The notes: generated by a model from the sequence alone, not told the origin. A stretch of 58,380 bases of DNA from Peribacillus butanolivorans (GCF_001273755.1 NZ_LGYA01000001.1:2599256-2657635); one strand, 5' to 3'; shown: positions 1 through 9,624, counted from the first letter of the stretch. A program made the numbers and translations.

Positions 1-259
1 GGTTATAGTGTACAGCGGTCTCGTTGATCGATGCCCCATATTCGTTCATATATTTAAGTACCTCTAGTTTAAAGGGCAGAGTGTAATTTGTATAGGATGA
101 AGCAAGTCCTTCCATCCCATGTTTTAGATAGCGAGCGACCCATCTTTTCAGAGGGGATAAACCTACATTTCTTTCTTGTGCAATGGATTTATAGGATTTT
201 TTCCCTTCTAAGTACTCTAAAACTGCATGTGATTTTTCGTCTATCGTATATTTAGTCAA
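1..259 (-). CDS. IS3-family transposase OrfA, partial
   Basis: About 86 codons are visible before the gene runs off the left edge. The product begins MTKYTIDEKSHAVLEYLEGK and continues with a helix-turn-helix region of the type seen in IS150 OrfA (KSYKSIAQERNVGLSPLKRW). OrfA proteins bind the element ends and, fused to OrfB by frameshifting, form the transposase. I chose a TTG start at 259 because a GGAGG sits 8-9 bases upstream and no in-frame ATG is near. No stop is seen in the visible part. The OrfB half would lie outside the window. Confidence 0.7.
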   Translation of the reverse strand, partial: MTKYTIDEKSHAVLEYLEGKKSYKSIAQERNVGLSPLKRWVARYLKHGMEGLASSYTNYTLPFKLEVLKYMNEYGASINETAVHYN

Positions 260-312
260 AAAAACTGCACCTCCAATTATTAGATGTTGTCTAACAATTG
301 GGGTGCAGTTCA
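1..312 (-). mobile_element. IS3-family (IS150-like) element, left part off the window
   Basis: The leftmost bases are the start of an insertion sequence read leftwards. A terminal inverted repeat reading TGAACTGCACCCCAATTG from the outside ends at 312, and inside it lies the start of an OrfA-type transposase. The element continues beyond position 1, so its length and intactness cannot be judged. Confidence 0.75.
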
Positions 313-362
313 TCGTCACAGCTCTTTAATTCTTGCATCTGAGGGTTGAATAAAAATTGGGC

Positions 363-986
363 TTATATGTGATTTTTTAATCTCTTTTCCATCAGTTCTG
401 CCATTTGTTTCGAATTTGGATTTCCTTCATTTTGTAATTTATCAATGATGTTAATATAATCCGTTTCATTTCGGTTCTGACTTAATTTATCAGCAGCCTG
501 AATTTCTCCCACCTTAATCTTAAAACCAACTATACCTTTCAGTTCACTTTCTAAGAGATGAGGAGAAAGTTTATCCCATAAAACAGGATTTTCACGATTT
601 TCTTCATATTTTTCCAGTATTATTGTTAACTCTTCTATTAATTCATCTTTCTCTAAAATGCTTGCATTACCATATACATGGACGGCTTGATAATTCCATG
701 TTGGAACTTCTTCATGCCCATACCAAGAAGAAGAAATGTAAGCGTTCGATCCCTGAAACATTACAAGCACATCTTCACAGGTTTCAAATGTTTTCCACTG
801 AGGATTTCCATAAGCCATATGCCCAGTAATATAGTAATCATCACCCTTTTTATTTAACCCCAAAGGCAAATGAGTGGCAATTGGTTTCCCTTGTTCTGTT
901 GTGACAATCGTGCCAAAAGAGTTTTTTTGAACAAAATCCCAAATTTCATCAACATTTTTGACCTTATAATATTTTGGAATATACAT
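363..986 (-). CDS. paiB: PaiB-like FMN-binding negative transcriptional regulator
   Basis: The 207-residue product matches the PaiB family in length and sequence: start MYIPKYYKVKNVDEIWDF, the GTIVTTEQGKPIATHLPL strand typical of the FMN-binding split-barrel fold, and the conserved SSSWYGHEEVPTWNY stretch near residues 86-100. In Bacillus subtilis PaiB acts with PaiA as a negative regulator of sporulation, degradative enzyme and protease genes. It lies 23 bases downstream of a paiA homologue on the same strand, so the two are very likely co-transcribed. Start ATG at 986 has a GGTGGATT-type site upstream. No clear terminator is seen between its stop and the IS3 end at 312. Confidence 0.85.
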   Translation of the reverse strand: MYIPKYYKVKNVDEIWDFVQKNSFGTIVTTEQGKPIATHLPLGLNKKGDDYYITGHMAYGNPQWKTFETCEDVLVMFQGSNAYISSSWYGHEEVPTWNYQAVHVYGNASILEKDELIEELTIILEKYEENRENPVLWDKLSPHLLESELKGIVGFKIKVGEIQAADKLSQNRNETDYINIIDKLQNEGNPNSKQMAELMEKRLKNHI

Positions 987-1009
987 AATAATCCACCTTT
1001 CAAAAAAAG

Positions 1010-1549
<540 letters not shown>

Positions 1550-2003
1550 TCAATAATTTCTCTTGTTTCCCTTTTTTACAAATTCCCAGTCTTTTTCTAT
1601 ATTTTTTCTTACTCTTTCAAGAAGATTGAAAATGGTTTCTACTTCTCTTTCGGAAAATTCCTCTAATGCAACGATATTGGAATAATCATTTTCTCTTTTT
1701 ATAAAAGGATAAACATTTTTCCCTTTCTCTGTTGGAAAGAGTTTTTTAATTTTTTTGTTATGTTTATCTTCTTTCTTTTCAATAAAGCCATTAATTTCAA
1801 GTTATTTTTATAGCACGAGCTGCTGTTGTTCGATCTACCTTTATCATCTCAGCTAACTTTTCTTGAATGATTCCTGGGTTTTCGCATATTCGCACAAGGT
1901 ACAAATACTGCCCTTTTGTAAGGTCATATTCTTTAAATTCTATATTACTTATAGAATCTAATGCCCTTGCAATCATTCCAATTTCACGAAGAATTTCATT
2001 CAT
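1550..2003 (-). pseudogene. MarR-family regulator, frameshifted
   Basis: The first 68 codons encode the start of a MarR protein (MNEILREIGMIARALDSISN, then KLAEMIKVDRTTAARAIK, the recognition helix). The frame closes at 1797, while the remainder (LEINGFIEKKEDKHNKKI, LFPTEKGKNVYPFIKRE, FNLLERVRKNIEKDWEF) continues in another frame to a TGA at 1550. One extra base in an A/T run near 1800-1805 explains the break. Together the parts make a normal MarR length of about 150 residues. MarR proteins are dimeric repressors responding to small ligands; two palindromes just upstream (2027-2046 and 2073-2092) are probably its operators. The original target could be itself and the paiAB genes. A sequencing error cannot be excluded. 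Confidence 0.8.
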
Positions 2004-2026
2004 AATTAACTCCTTAGTACATATTT

Positions 2027-2092
2027 TTGTTGCAAATGCAATAAAAATAACATATATTAAATTTAACCTAACTTTGTTGCGTTTGCAACAAA
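2027..2092. promoter_or_regulatory. Pair of palindromic operators, probably for the MarR protein
   Basis: Two related palindromes lie 23-90 bases upstream of the marR start. The distal one, 2073-2092, is TTTGTTGC-GTTT-GCAACAAA with perfect 8-base arms. The proximal one, TTTGTTGCAAATGCAATAAA at about 2027-2046, shares the same core. Size, symmetry and position fit autoregulated MarR operators. They also precede the rightward YczE-like remnant, so they may have controlled a divergent transporter gene. Confidence 0.6.
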
Positions 2093-2114
2093 AATATTAT
2101 GATAAAGAGGTCGA

Positions 2115-2332
2115 GTAAAGTAAATGTGTTTTTTATGTATTAGGAATTTTAATATTAACCCTTGGTATTTCTTTCACTATACAATCAGTCCTTGGAACTT
2201 CACCTTTTGATGCACTTTTGGTAGGACTGTCTATAAATGTGGGGCTTACTGTGGGAAGTTGGGAAATGATAATAGCTTTAATATTGATATGTTGTAATAC
2301 ATTTAGTTTATTATCAACATTAATTTTTAAAT
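2115..2332 (+). pseudogene. YczE/YitT-like membrane protein, N-terminal remnant
   Basis: An open stretch without a usable start codon encodes FYVLGILILTLGISFTIQSV, then LGTSPFDALLVGLSINVGLT, GSWEMIIALILICC, ending at TAA in 2330-2332. This resembles the first two membrane segments of the YczE-like integral membrane family. Only about 70 codons remain of an expected ~200, and an in-frame stop lies just before the readable part. It is divergent from the marR gene and shares its operators, so it may have been a regulated transporter. Family assignment is from memory of the motif and is moderate. Confidence 0.5.
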
Positions 2333-2338
2333 AAGCAT

Positions 2339-2371
2339 AAAAAGCCCCTCTCTTTATGAGATGGGCTTTTT
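2339..2371 (+). terminator. Intrinsic terminator
   Basis: Stem AAAAAGCCC / GGGCTTTTT with an extended imperfect inner stem, ending in a T run. It follows directly on the stop of the YczE-like remnant and would serve that transcript; by symmetry it could also act leftwards. Confidence 0.75.
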
Positions 2372-2864
2372 GATGTGGAGTACTTAGGGGGTACTCATGA
2401 ATACTTTATCTATTCAATTTCATTTTATTCTCCAAATTACTACATTATACCCTAACTCTTTTTAAATGGTTTTAATGTTTGGGAAGACTATTTTGCTCTA
2501 TAACTAACAGGTGGTTTACTTCAATAAGGGAGGTTGCTGCGACAACCTTATTCTTACGGAACTAAAGGGACAGGTAAGGTTAAGCGTAACGTGTGTAAAT
2601 GAGACTTATTTATTATTCTTAATTATAAATGAACTCCATCATTATTCAAGAAGCTTTGCTACATCAATAATCACATTAATACAAAGAAGATTCAGCACAT
2701 CAATTTCTAGCGAATTAAATATGATTAATATTCCTCGTAACAATTATTAATTGTTAAATTCATATAAATCATCTATTAACTAGACTTATAATGGTATAAT
2801 TAACCAAAAAATGACGATAAATATTTCTGATGTGCAGTTTATAGTCTTTTAAGGAGAAGTGGTT
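2372..2864. other. Intergenic region with a partial dispersed repeat
   Basis: No supported gene. At about 2497-2540 it carries a fragment of a repeat also found near 9630 and 13780 (the complement of CTTATTGAAGTAAA-CCACCTGTTAGTT). The last 40 bases are the untranslated start of the glycosyltransferase gene, with a Shine-Dalgarno at 2851-2856. Confidence 0.5.
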
Positions 2865-3848
2865 ATGCGTAAGGTTACAGTTGGGATACCTTGTTACAAT
2901 GAAAGTAAAAACATTTTAAAATGCCTAGATAGTATAACATCTCAATCAGATATATTTCAGGGTATCGAAGTACTAATAGTAGATGACGGGTCAACGGATG
3001 ATACAGTAAAAATTATTGAGAATTATAAAAAACAGTACAATATAAATGGAAATATGAGGATATTAACTCAAAAAAATACTGGCGGCCCATCAACCGCTAG
3101 AAATAGAATTATCGATGAAGCCGAAGGGGAATATATCTTCTTTGTTGATGGAGACGATTATCTTGCTGAAAATTCCATTTCAAATATGTATACATTAGGT
3201 AAAGAAAATGATTCAGATGTTATTATCGGAAAATATGAGGGTGTCAATCGTAGAGTTCCTGTATATGTATTTAAAAGTACGCAAATAAACACGAATTTTT
3301 TTGATTCGCTAGTAAAAGACACGATGTCAGTATTGAAAATGTTTAAAACTGAATATCTCCGTTCTTTGAATATTCGTTTTAGAAAAGATATTAGATTGGC
3401 AGAAGATCACCCCATTGCTATGAGTGCTTATTTACACACTAAAAAAATTAGTATATATGCAGATTCTCCTTGTTATTATTGGGTGAGACATATTAATTCT
3501 GAGAATAAAACTCATTTAACTGGCGGGGTCATCCCAGTAGATGAATTTTATAAGTATTTATTTGAAACATTTGAAGTAATAAAAAATGCCCGAATCACTG
3601 AAAAAGAAAGAACAGAAGCTTATAGAATATATTGGGACAGATTACTTACACTTGATATAGTTAATGAGTTTAAACGTAATAGAACTGAAATGGAAAGAAA
3701 TCATTCATTTGCGATTCTACTACGTTTGTTTAATAAGTATGAAGGATCCTTAATAACACCGTTATTAGCAGGTTATAAACGTTATACTGCAATGCTACTT
3801 TGCAATAAGGATTATCTTTTATTTACTGAGTATTTGAAAATAAAATAA
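2865..3848 (+). CDS. Family 2 glycosyltransferase
   Basis: The 327-residue product has a GT-A fold N-terminus: VTVGIPCYNESKNILKCL, then VLIVDDGSTDDT (nucleotide-binding Asp pair) and FFVDGDDYL (the DxD metal/sugar-nucleotide site, about residue 95). The segment TQKNTGGPSTARNRIIDEA resembles TarS/TarP-type and polysaccharide glycosyltransferases. It probably transfers an activated sugar to a cell-envelope polymer in the cytoplasm; no membrane segment is evident. ATG at 2865 is preferred over the in-frame GTG at 2859 because AAGGAG (2851-2856) is 8 bases before the ATG but only 2 before the GTG. It stands alone between repeat DNA and a dead IS, so donor and acceptor cannot be inferred from neighbours. 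Confidence 0.8.
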   Translation: MRKVTVGIPCYNESKNILKCLDSITSQSDIFQGIEVLIVDDGSTDDTVKIIENYKKQYNINGNMRILTQKNTGGPSTARNRIIDEAEGEYIFFVDGDDYLAENSISNMYTLGKENDSDVIIGKYEGVNRRVPVYVFKSTQINTNFFDSLVKDTMSVLKMFKTEYLRSLNIRFRKDIRLAEDHPIAMSAYLHTKKISIYADSPCYYWVRHINSENKTHLTGGVIPVDEFYKYLFETFEVIKNARITEKERTEAYRIYWDRLLTLDIVNEFKRNRTEMERNHSFAILLRLFNKYEGSLITPLLAGYKRYTAMLLCNKDYLLFTEYLKIK

Positions 3849-4062
3849 TGTTAGTTAATTTTTATAGAGGCCATTATTAGTAAATAGAAATTCACTCGAA
3901 TATTTTCAATTGCTGGCTTTCTGATACAAAGTATAACAAACTAATCGACGTCATTCTTAAGTTTATAAAAATAAACGATGTATAGAAAAACTTCTAATAT
4001 CAAGTGTTATATGCATATCTATATTGTTCTTACTTCAATAAGGGGTTACTGTGGTGAACCTA
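3849..4062. other. Intergenic, no gene seen
   Basis: AT-rich DNA without a supported ORF. At 4030-4046 it contains ACTTCAATAAGGGG, part of the dispersed repeat, just outside the right end of the decayed IS110 copy. Confidence 0.4.
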
Positions 4063-4200
4063 GTACTAAACCAGCTAATAGGATGTCAATATCTTTCTCT
4101 AAAATTTTCATTTCCCTTATAATATACTATTTTTGGCCATGCCAAATAACCCTCCAAAATCCTTTTGGAAGGATTTTTCTCTGTTACACAATACCGTTAA

Positions 4201-5398
4201 TCAGGCTAAATCTAGGAACGTTTCTTTTCTCTTTAATAAAGCGTAAATCCAGTGAAGCAACTTATTTAATACAGGCAACGATTGACACTTTGGCAGGTTT
4301 TCCTTCTGATTTTTTCTTATCATAGAATTCATTAAGCTTTTTGTTCCTTGAACTTCTTATGCCGCATAGGACAGATACAGAGAATGACGTAGTCTGCTCG
4401 AACCTCTTTTAGTCATACGATTAATGGTTGCCGTAAACTTACTCGATGAGTGAACACTTGGATCTACTCCAGCGAAGGCAACCAGTTTTTTCGGATGATT
4501 AAACCGATCGATTTCACCAATTTCAGAGATAATCGTGGCTGCGATTTTTTCTCCTATACCGGGAATCGATTGAATTATCTTATATTCTTCCATTTCATTT
4601 GCCAGGGCCACTATACGATCTTCCAAATCAGAAAGTTGTCCCTGGTAATGTAAAAGCAACTCAATATACATACGCAGATTAATTATGTGACTTTGATACA
4701 TGCTTGTTCGAAAGGATTTCGTGATACGGAATCCATTATTTTTTTGGCTTTTCCCCATGCCCATTGACCAGATCGGCTAGGGCAGAACTCCATTACTCTC
4801 TCTGCTAGTTTACTTTCCCCGGCTGTTAATACCGCCTCTAAAGTGGGATATTTCTTTGCTATCAATAAAGAAACCCTTGAATATAGATCGCCAAAAACCT
4901 TTCGGGTATTCAGGTAACACTTGATCTAAAATAGTGTGAAACTGAGGTTTAGCTTCCACATACATATTCGTTAGGATTTCCTGTTGTCTTGACAAATTCC
5001 GAAGGTCTAAAAGCTGAATCCCTCTAATTTTATGAGGTTCAAAATCCTCCTTGTAATACAGTACACACCACTGATACGCATCGATTGCGTCTGTTTTTAC
5101 CTTTCGTAAACTAGACTTCTTTGCCTGATAAGAAATAATCGGATTGAGTAAGATATATAGAATCCCTTGTTCCTCCAAGTATTTTGAATAACGGGAGAAT
5201 GGTAATGCCATGTAGCTTCTAAAATGATCATAGGCATTCTCCCTGTCACCTCTTCGATCTCTACTAAAAAATCAAATGATCTAATTCCTCTTTGATATGC
5301 TTCATTGAAAAGCTCTTCGCATACGGTTTAGATTGATCTAAAAATGCCTGAACTTGGCTCTCTCCTTTTGCCACATCCAGACCAACAATTGGATTCAT
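4201..5398 (-). pseudogene. IS110-family transposase, multiply broken
   Basis: The reading frame starts at ATG 5398 (MNPIVGLDVAKGESQVQAF) and can be followed in pieces: EEQGILYILLNPIISYQAKK with KVKTDAIDAYQW, then KAKKIMDSVSRNPF, then IQSIPGIGEKIAATIISEIG with FAGVDPSVHSSSKF and RMTKRGSSRLRHSLY. The tail YDKKKSEGKPAKV..LLHWIYALLKRKETFLDLA ends at TGA 4201-4203. The DEDD RuvC-like N-domain and the Transposase_20 C-domain were both present, but several frameshifts separate them. It cannot give a working recombinase. About 340 residues would be expected intact. Confidence 0.85.
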
Positions 5399-5640
5399 TA
5401 TTTTTTCCTCTTCTACTTATTAACCAGTACCCCTAGTCCCCCAGGCAGTGTCATAGCTTCGCTTGTTATACGAGATCTACCTTCTACAAGTAGAGGCGGA
5501 CAGTTTAGTTCACTGGATCATTTCCCACGCACCCGTACGTCCTACCACTGCTACTGATAAAATAGATTCTATTAAAAAAAGGTCAACCAGTAATTTTACT
5601 GGTCGACCTTATTATACGAACGCACCTGTTAGTTGAACAA
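5399..5640 (-). ncRNA. IS110 left end: candidate bridge RNA region (decayed copy)
   Basis: This is the non-coding stretch upstream of the dead transposase. It begins (in element orientation) with a hairpin GGTCGACCAGTAA/TTACTGGTTGACC followed by seven T (5574-5608), then a variable part, then blocks conserved with the other copy (CTACTTG, GATCTCGTATAACAAGCGAA, ACTAGGGGTACTGG). IS110 elements are known to transcribe a bridge RNA from this position. The hairpin plus T run would also insulate the element from outside transcription. RNA boundaries are not determined. Confidence 0.4.
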
Positions 5641-5943
5641 GGGGTTAATATCTTGTTTTTTCTTTTTTCTTAATAATACGGACTATTTTATCTAAATTCC
5701 ACCACTCTTCAACTTTAGATATAAGAGAAATAACCTCATATGACAGTTTTTAGTATATGGTTTGCGGAATAGGTTCTTTGTCAATGAGTCGTGTTCGTCT
5801 GTTGGTCCAAGCCGTTTAGCTGGAACATGGCGAATAGTGTTTACCTTATTAGAAGGAATATGCGGTCCACCGGCTACATAGCCGGTGGCTTTTTCATTAT
5901 GTAAAACAATTAGTTTTTTCCAAGTCCAAAGACTGTACCTTCA
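5641..5943. other. Intergenic with relic-like sequence
   Basis: No gene is supported. The complement of about 5760-5875 is open for roughly 38 codons (VAGGPHIPSNKVNTIRHVPA) but has no start signal or recognised family. A strong hairpin at 5867-5894 is listed separately. Confidence 0.4.
5867..5894 (+). terminator. Intrinsic terminator
   Basis: Perfect 10-bp stem CCACCGGCTA/TAGCCGGTGG with a 2-base loop and CTTTTT. It is oriented rightwards although no intact rightward gene precedes it, which suggests a lost gene. Confidence 0.75.
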
Positions 5944-7104
5944 TTAAAAATCAAATGACAGTTCAGGCATGAATTGATTCATATGTTTTTGGATTTCGTT
6001 ATATTTGTCGGACTGATCATTCAAGGCTTTCATTGGAATGATCTCATATGGCCGGTTGACCCAGGTTGGCAGGAATTTGGGATTTTGCAGTTCGATCTTC
6101 ACATCATCCCCGGTTTGGATTTTCTTTACGCCAATTTGCATAATACCGCCGATGTCTTTGTAATCTCCCTGCTGGCCGGATAAGAAATTCCCAAGCGAAT
6201 AAGCAACAAATGCCCGTTCGCCGTTAGGTTTTGTAAGCCATGAAACAGGCTGCAAAACGTGTGGGTGGTGGCCAATAATAATATCAGCACCTGCATTAGC
6301 TGTCGTTTGAGCAAGCTGCTTTTGCTCATCATTAGGCAAACGTTCATACTCTTTGCCGAAATGCAGACTGACCACAACGACATCTGAAACTTTCTCTGCT
6401 TCTTTAACTTCCTCCTGGATTCTCGTGGTATCAATTAAATTCACAAGATGCGGCTTCCCCTCAGGAACAGGAATCCCGTTCGTTCCATATGTATAGCTGA
6501 GAAACGAAAAGGTAATATCGTTTCTTTTTAATATCCGAATGATCTCCTGGTCTTCAGACGATTGATAAGCTCCTGTATAAGGCATCCCAATACTGTTCCA
6601 GTGGTTAAGCGCATTCAAAATGGCCTTTTCTCCTCGGTCAAGTGTATGGTTATTGGCGATTGTCACGAGATCAACCCCGTTTGCCTTTAGAGCATCTCCC
6701 ACCTCTACTGGTGAATTAAAGGAAGGATATGAGGAAAGCCCTATTTCTTTCCCGCCAATCATCGTTTCCTGATTAGCCACCGTAATATCCGTTTTTCCCA
6801 GATAGGACTTCACAAATCGGAACATCGGATTAAAGTCATACGAGCCGTTTGACTTGCGGGCGGGTATATACACCCTATCGTGAATTAAAATATCTCCCAC
6901 AGCGCCTATGGTTGCTGCCGTTACTTTTTGTTTCGGAACAGGTGTATGAGCGTGAGATGAAGCGTTTTCGGCTTTAAGTTTCTTTTTATTCTCAGCCTTT
7001 GTTTCCGAGACTTTTGGTTCCTCTTGAAATTGACCTTTTACAAATGGCGCAAGGAACCATAACAAACACATAAATGTAGCTAGAAACACTAGTATTCTTT
7101 TCAT
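5944..7104 (-). CDS. CapA-family (PGA_cap) metallophosphatase-like protein
   Basis: 386 residues. The N-terminus MKRILVFLATFMCLLWFLAP is a signal peptide or signal anchor, followed by a Lys/Ala-rich linker (about 25-60). The CapA domain starts at TIGAVGDILIHDRVY and keeps its hallmark motifs: VANQETMIGG, DLVTIANNHTLDRG, VVVSLHFGKEYER, IIIGHHPHVLQP and YSLGNFLSGQ. CapA/PgsA proteins belong to the calcineurin-like superfamily and are best known from poly-gamma-glutamate capsule machinery, but single secreted homologues like this, without pgsBC neighbours, are common in bacilli and of uncertain role. It is monocistronic, with an RBS (GGAGGTAGC) before ATG 7104. Confidence 0.85.
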   Translation of the reverse strand: MKRILVFLATFMCLLWFLAPFVKGQFQEEPKVSETKAENKKKLKAENASSHAHTPVPKQKVTAATIGAVGDILIHDRVYIPARKSNGSYDFNPMFRFVKSYLGKTDITVANQETMIGGKEIGLSSYPSFNSPVEVGDALKANGVDLVTIANNHTLDRGEKAILNALNHWNSIGMPYTGAYQSSEDQEIIRILKRNDITFSFLSYTYGTNGIPVPEGKPHLVNLIDTTRIQEEVKEAEKVSDVVVVSLHFGKEYERLPNDEQKQLAQTTANAGADIIIGHHPHVLQPVSWLTKPNGERAFVAYSLGNFLSGQQGDYKDIGGIMQIGVKKIQTGDDVKIELQNPKFLPTWVNRPYEIIPMKALNDQSDKYNEIQKHMNQFMPELSFDF

Positions 7105-7421
7105 GGCAAATGCTACCTCCCTACTATTATAGTAGAGTGTTTTTAGGAAATAACAACAAAAATATCTATTTGATATTTAAAATGAACACTTCATTCGTTT
7201 GAAACAGAGTACGAAATAGGAAAAAACTTAGACATATCATGTGTTGCTATGTCAGATGTGCTTGCTATCTATGATATGCCTACCGTATCTGTGAGTATTT
7301 ACAGTGGGAATGGTATTGGAGTTGGATAAGCATGTATGTTTTATTACATATTTCATATAGGATTTTCACTAGACTTAGAGCTTAGAAATAGTGAAATAAT
7401 TAAGCACGAGGCGCTGGCCGA
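7105..7421. other. Intergenic with a short coding-like relic
   Basis: A rightward open stretch at about 7198-7330 (FETEYEIGKNLDISCVAMSD, then VSIYSGNGIGVG and TAA) has no start codon or RBS and no family that I recognise. It may be the tail of a deleted gene. Confidence 0.35.
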
Positions 7422-7461
7422 TAAAAAGAAGAGAGCATCTGTAAACTACACAGCTGCCCTC
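7422..7461 (-). terminator. Terminator of the M28 peptidase gene
   Basis: In leftward orientation GAGGGCAGCTGT/ACAGATGCTCTC forms an imperfect stem followed by TTCTTTTT. It lies 54 bases after the stop of the aminopeptidase gene. Confidence 0.6.
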
Positions 7462-7514
7462 CTGATTTTCTCCAAGATCCATTATTAATCTCGTAATTCT
7501 GTACAATGAAGTAT

Positions 7515-8903
7515 TTAATCTACCGGACGGTCATCAAAATCATAGTCTACCGTGCCAGGAGCTACACGTGCATTTGTTAATGCCGGAGTTTCCGGACGGG
7601 CAATTTGATACACACTGGCACCGACAATTTCAGCTGCTTGCTGCAATTTTTCTTTCGATATCTTATCCAGTGTATCTGTAGGCTGGTGATACCAAGGCTC
7701 TACAGGGGAATGGATAAACAAGGCGGATGGAATGCCAAGCTCATGGAATGGTTGGTGGTCACTCCTGCCCAGCTGTCCATAAGGAATCGCAACATCCATC
7801 GTTCTGGCCCCTGCTGAGGAACCCAGGTCCGTCACAAGGTTTTTCATTCCATCAATGGTATACATAATCAAACCACCTGCAGGATTATCCTCGCCAGCAT
7901 CACGTCCGCCTATCATATCCATTTGGAAGTGAGCCACCATGCGGTCTACATCCTCTTTGGGAAGGGAATCTGCATAGAAGGATGATCCAACGAGCCCTCT
8001 TTCCTCAGATCCGAACGTGAGGAAGCGAATTTCAGTGTCAATTGGCGTTTTGGCCAGGATCCTTGCCAGTTCCAGCACAGCTGATACACCCGAAGCATCA
8101 TCGTTTGCACCAGGGCCGCCCGGGACAGAATCATGATGGGCTCCAACAGTCACGATTTGACCATTATCCTTATTGGCTTTTGGTTTTAGGGAAGCGATGA
8201 CATTGTAGGATGTTTTTTCGATTCTTTCAGCTTTTCCCACTTCTAGAGTGGACGTGATTTGTTTAGTTTTAAGCTGTTCGACCAACTCTAACCCTTGGGC
8301 TTGGGTAATGGCTACAGCAGGTATATTTTGCCCCGCTGATACTTGTCCGAAATTATTTCCTGATGGTGAGTTGTTGTACATTAAAACGCCAACCGCTCCT
8401 TTATTTAGGACATTCTGAACCTTTTCAACAAAGGTAATGTCCCCACGTTCAACTAGTGCAATTTTCCCAGATACATTTTCTCCAACTTCCTCTGGCTTTG
8501 CTTTTCCAACATTAACAAGTTCGGCCGTTACCTTCCCGCTGATACTGCCGCTAATGGCACGCGGTGTTCCTCCTAAATCACTGTCACCAATTTTCACTTT
8601 TACATTTTGCACCGTATCATAGATGGGAAAAGGCTGAACCTTTGTTTCAAAACCAAGACTCTTAAACTGACTTTCTATGTATTTGACTGCACGGAGCTCC
8701 CCTTCTGTACCAGCAGCCCTCGGTTGCTCTGATAGATAGGCAATCGTATTATACATATTGTCCGCACTAATTTTTTTGATAACTTTGTTATCAAAAGCTG
8801 TGTCAGACTGGGCATTTGTTGCCCCGTTTGTTTGTGCAAATACTGTACCAGTTGATAGAACCATACCCGCAGCTAATAGTACTGTTAGTGATTTTTTATA
8901 CAT
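7515..8903 (-). CDS. ywaD: Secreted M28 aminopeptidase with PA domain (YwaD-like)
   Basis: 462 residues. The signal peptide is MYKKSLTVLLAAGMVLSTGT, with cleavage likely after VFAQ. A protease-associated (PA) domain spans about 120-225. The peptidase domain carries the two-zinc set of family M28: GAHHDSVPGGPGANDDASG (His and bridging Asp, about 255-270), FGSEERGLVG (catalytic Glu pair, about 298), QMDMIGG (Asp) and SDHQPFHELG (His, about 382). Length and order match B. subtilis YwaD, a secreted leucyl/arginyl aminopeptidase. It would release N-terminal amino acids from peptides outside the cell. An AAGGAGGG-type site precedes ATG 8903. It stands alone, with its own terminator downstream. Confidence 0.9.
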   Translation of the reverse strand: MYKKSLTVLLAAGMVLSTGTVFAQTNGATNAQSDTAFDNKVIKKISADNMYNTIAYLSEQPRAAGTEGELRAVKYIESQFKSLGFETKVQPFPIYDTVQNVKVKIGDSDLGGTPRAISGSISGKVTAELVNVGKAKPEEVGENVSGKIALVERGDITFVEKVQNVLNKGAVGVLMYNNSPSGNNFGQVSAGQNIPAVAITQAQGLELVEQLKTKQITSTLEVGKAERIEKTSYNVIASLKPKANKDNGQIVTVGAHHDSVPGGPGANDDASGVSAVLELARILAKTPIDTEIRFLTFGSEERGLVGSSFYADSLPKEDVDRMVAHFQMDMIGGRDAGEDNPAGGLIMYTIDGMKNLVTDLGSSAGARTMDVAIPYGQLGRSDHQPFHELGIPSALFIHSPVEPWYHQPTDTLDKISKEKLQQAAEIVGASVYQIARPETPALTNARVAPGTVDYDFDDRPVD

Positions 8904-9340
8904 ATAATCCCTCCTTATTCATAATCTTCCTAATTATGCATTTAACTGAATAGTTTGTAAATGAGTCATTAGTCTTTAAATTCCAACTATCAATCGGTAT
9001 CTGACACCCGTTCTCTTACCAGCCCTTTTTCTATTTCATCACTATCCATATGATCAATAGAATTACCGCAATATTACTCAAATTATTACTTGACCGTTTT
9101 TTTTAAGTTTTTAGTATTCTTTATAGGACTTTTCTTTGTGATAAATACAACAAAAAAAGAGTAGCAATACGCTACTCAACTTCCATTTCATCAATCAATT
9201 GTCCACTATATTTTTGTTTCTCAATGAGACTCTTGATTAAATTTCAATAAATCTTGATTCCATGCAGCAATTAATTTATAAAAATACACATTTTCATCTT
9301 TACCCTTGTACTGATCTAGCTCACGAATTTCGTTCAGGGC

Positions 9341-9461
9341 GTTCGTAAAAGTATATGAGGGTCCAAGGACGTTCGTAAAGTGTTTCAGAACTTTAGCGAA
9401 CATGAATAACGGGTGTTTTGAGAAGAAACTTCACCGTTCGTAAAAGTCTACTTTTACGAAC
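9341..9461. repeat. GTTCGTAAA direct repeats and 26-bp palindrome
   Basis: GTTCGTAAA occurs at 9341 and 9371 and as the left arm of the palindrome GTTCGTAAAAGT-CT-ACTTTTACGAAC at 9436-9461 (12-base perfect arms). The palindrome is too short-looped and lacks a T run for a terminator. It resembles a protein-binding or recombination site; function unknown. Confidence 0.5.
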
Positions 9462-9499
9462 CTACAGCTTTCATAATTAGATAAATAAAGATGAAATAG

Positions 9500-9532
9500 A
9501 AAAAGCTCTAGTGGTTAATCTAGGGCCTTTTT
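9500..9532 (+). terminator. Intrinsic terminator-like hairpin
   Basis: AAAAAGCTCTAG / CTAGGGCCTTTTT with an 8-base loop and flanking A and T runs; works in either direction on paper. It follows the palindrome and no intact gene. Confidence 0.55.
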
Positions 9533-9624
9533 ATTGATCATCTAGCAAACCCTTGCTACATCAAGGTTGTATAAAATCCTGAATAAACGATAAAAAACAA
9601 ACAAACGCCAAACTCTTGAACCAT

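Larger units (their letters stand above)
4063..5640 (-). mobile_element. Decayed IS110-family element (copy 1)
   Basis: The extent is set by comparison with the better copy at 10811-12449. Both share the transposase, a left non-coding end with GATCTCGTATAACAAGCGAA and GAAGCTATGA blocks, and a right end containing GGTTATTTGGCATG and CTATTAGCTGGTTTAGT. Here the gene reads leftwards, so the non-coding left end is 5399-5640 and the right end about 4063-4200. Confidence 0.7.

Noticed and set aside
2511..2750. 79-codon rightward ORF
   Set aside because: Overlaps repeat DNA, starts inside the repeat and has no ribosome site or family.
5944..7104. Poly-gamma-glutamate capsule operon
   Set aside because: Only a CapA-like gene is present; no capB/C or pgsBC partners are adjacent.
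9221..9403. 60-codon leftward ORF (MFAKVLKHFTNVLGPSYTFT...)
   Set aside because: No ribosome site, no recognisable domain, and the repeated FTN segments are only translations of the CGTTCGTAAA repeats.
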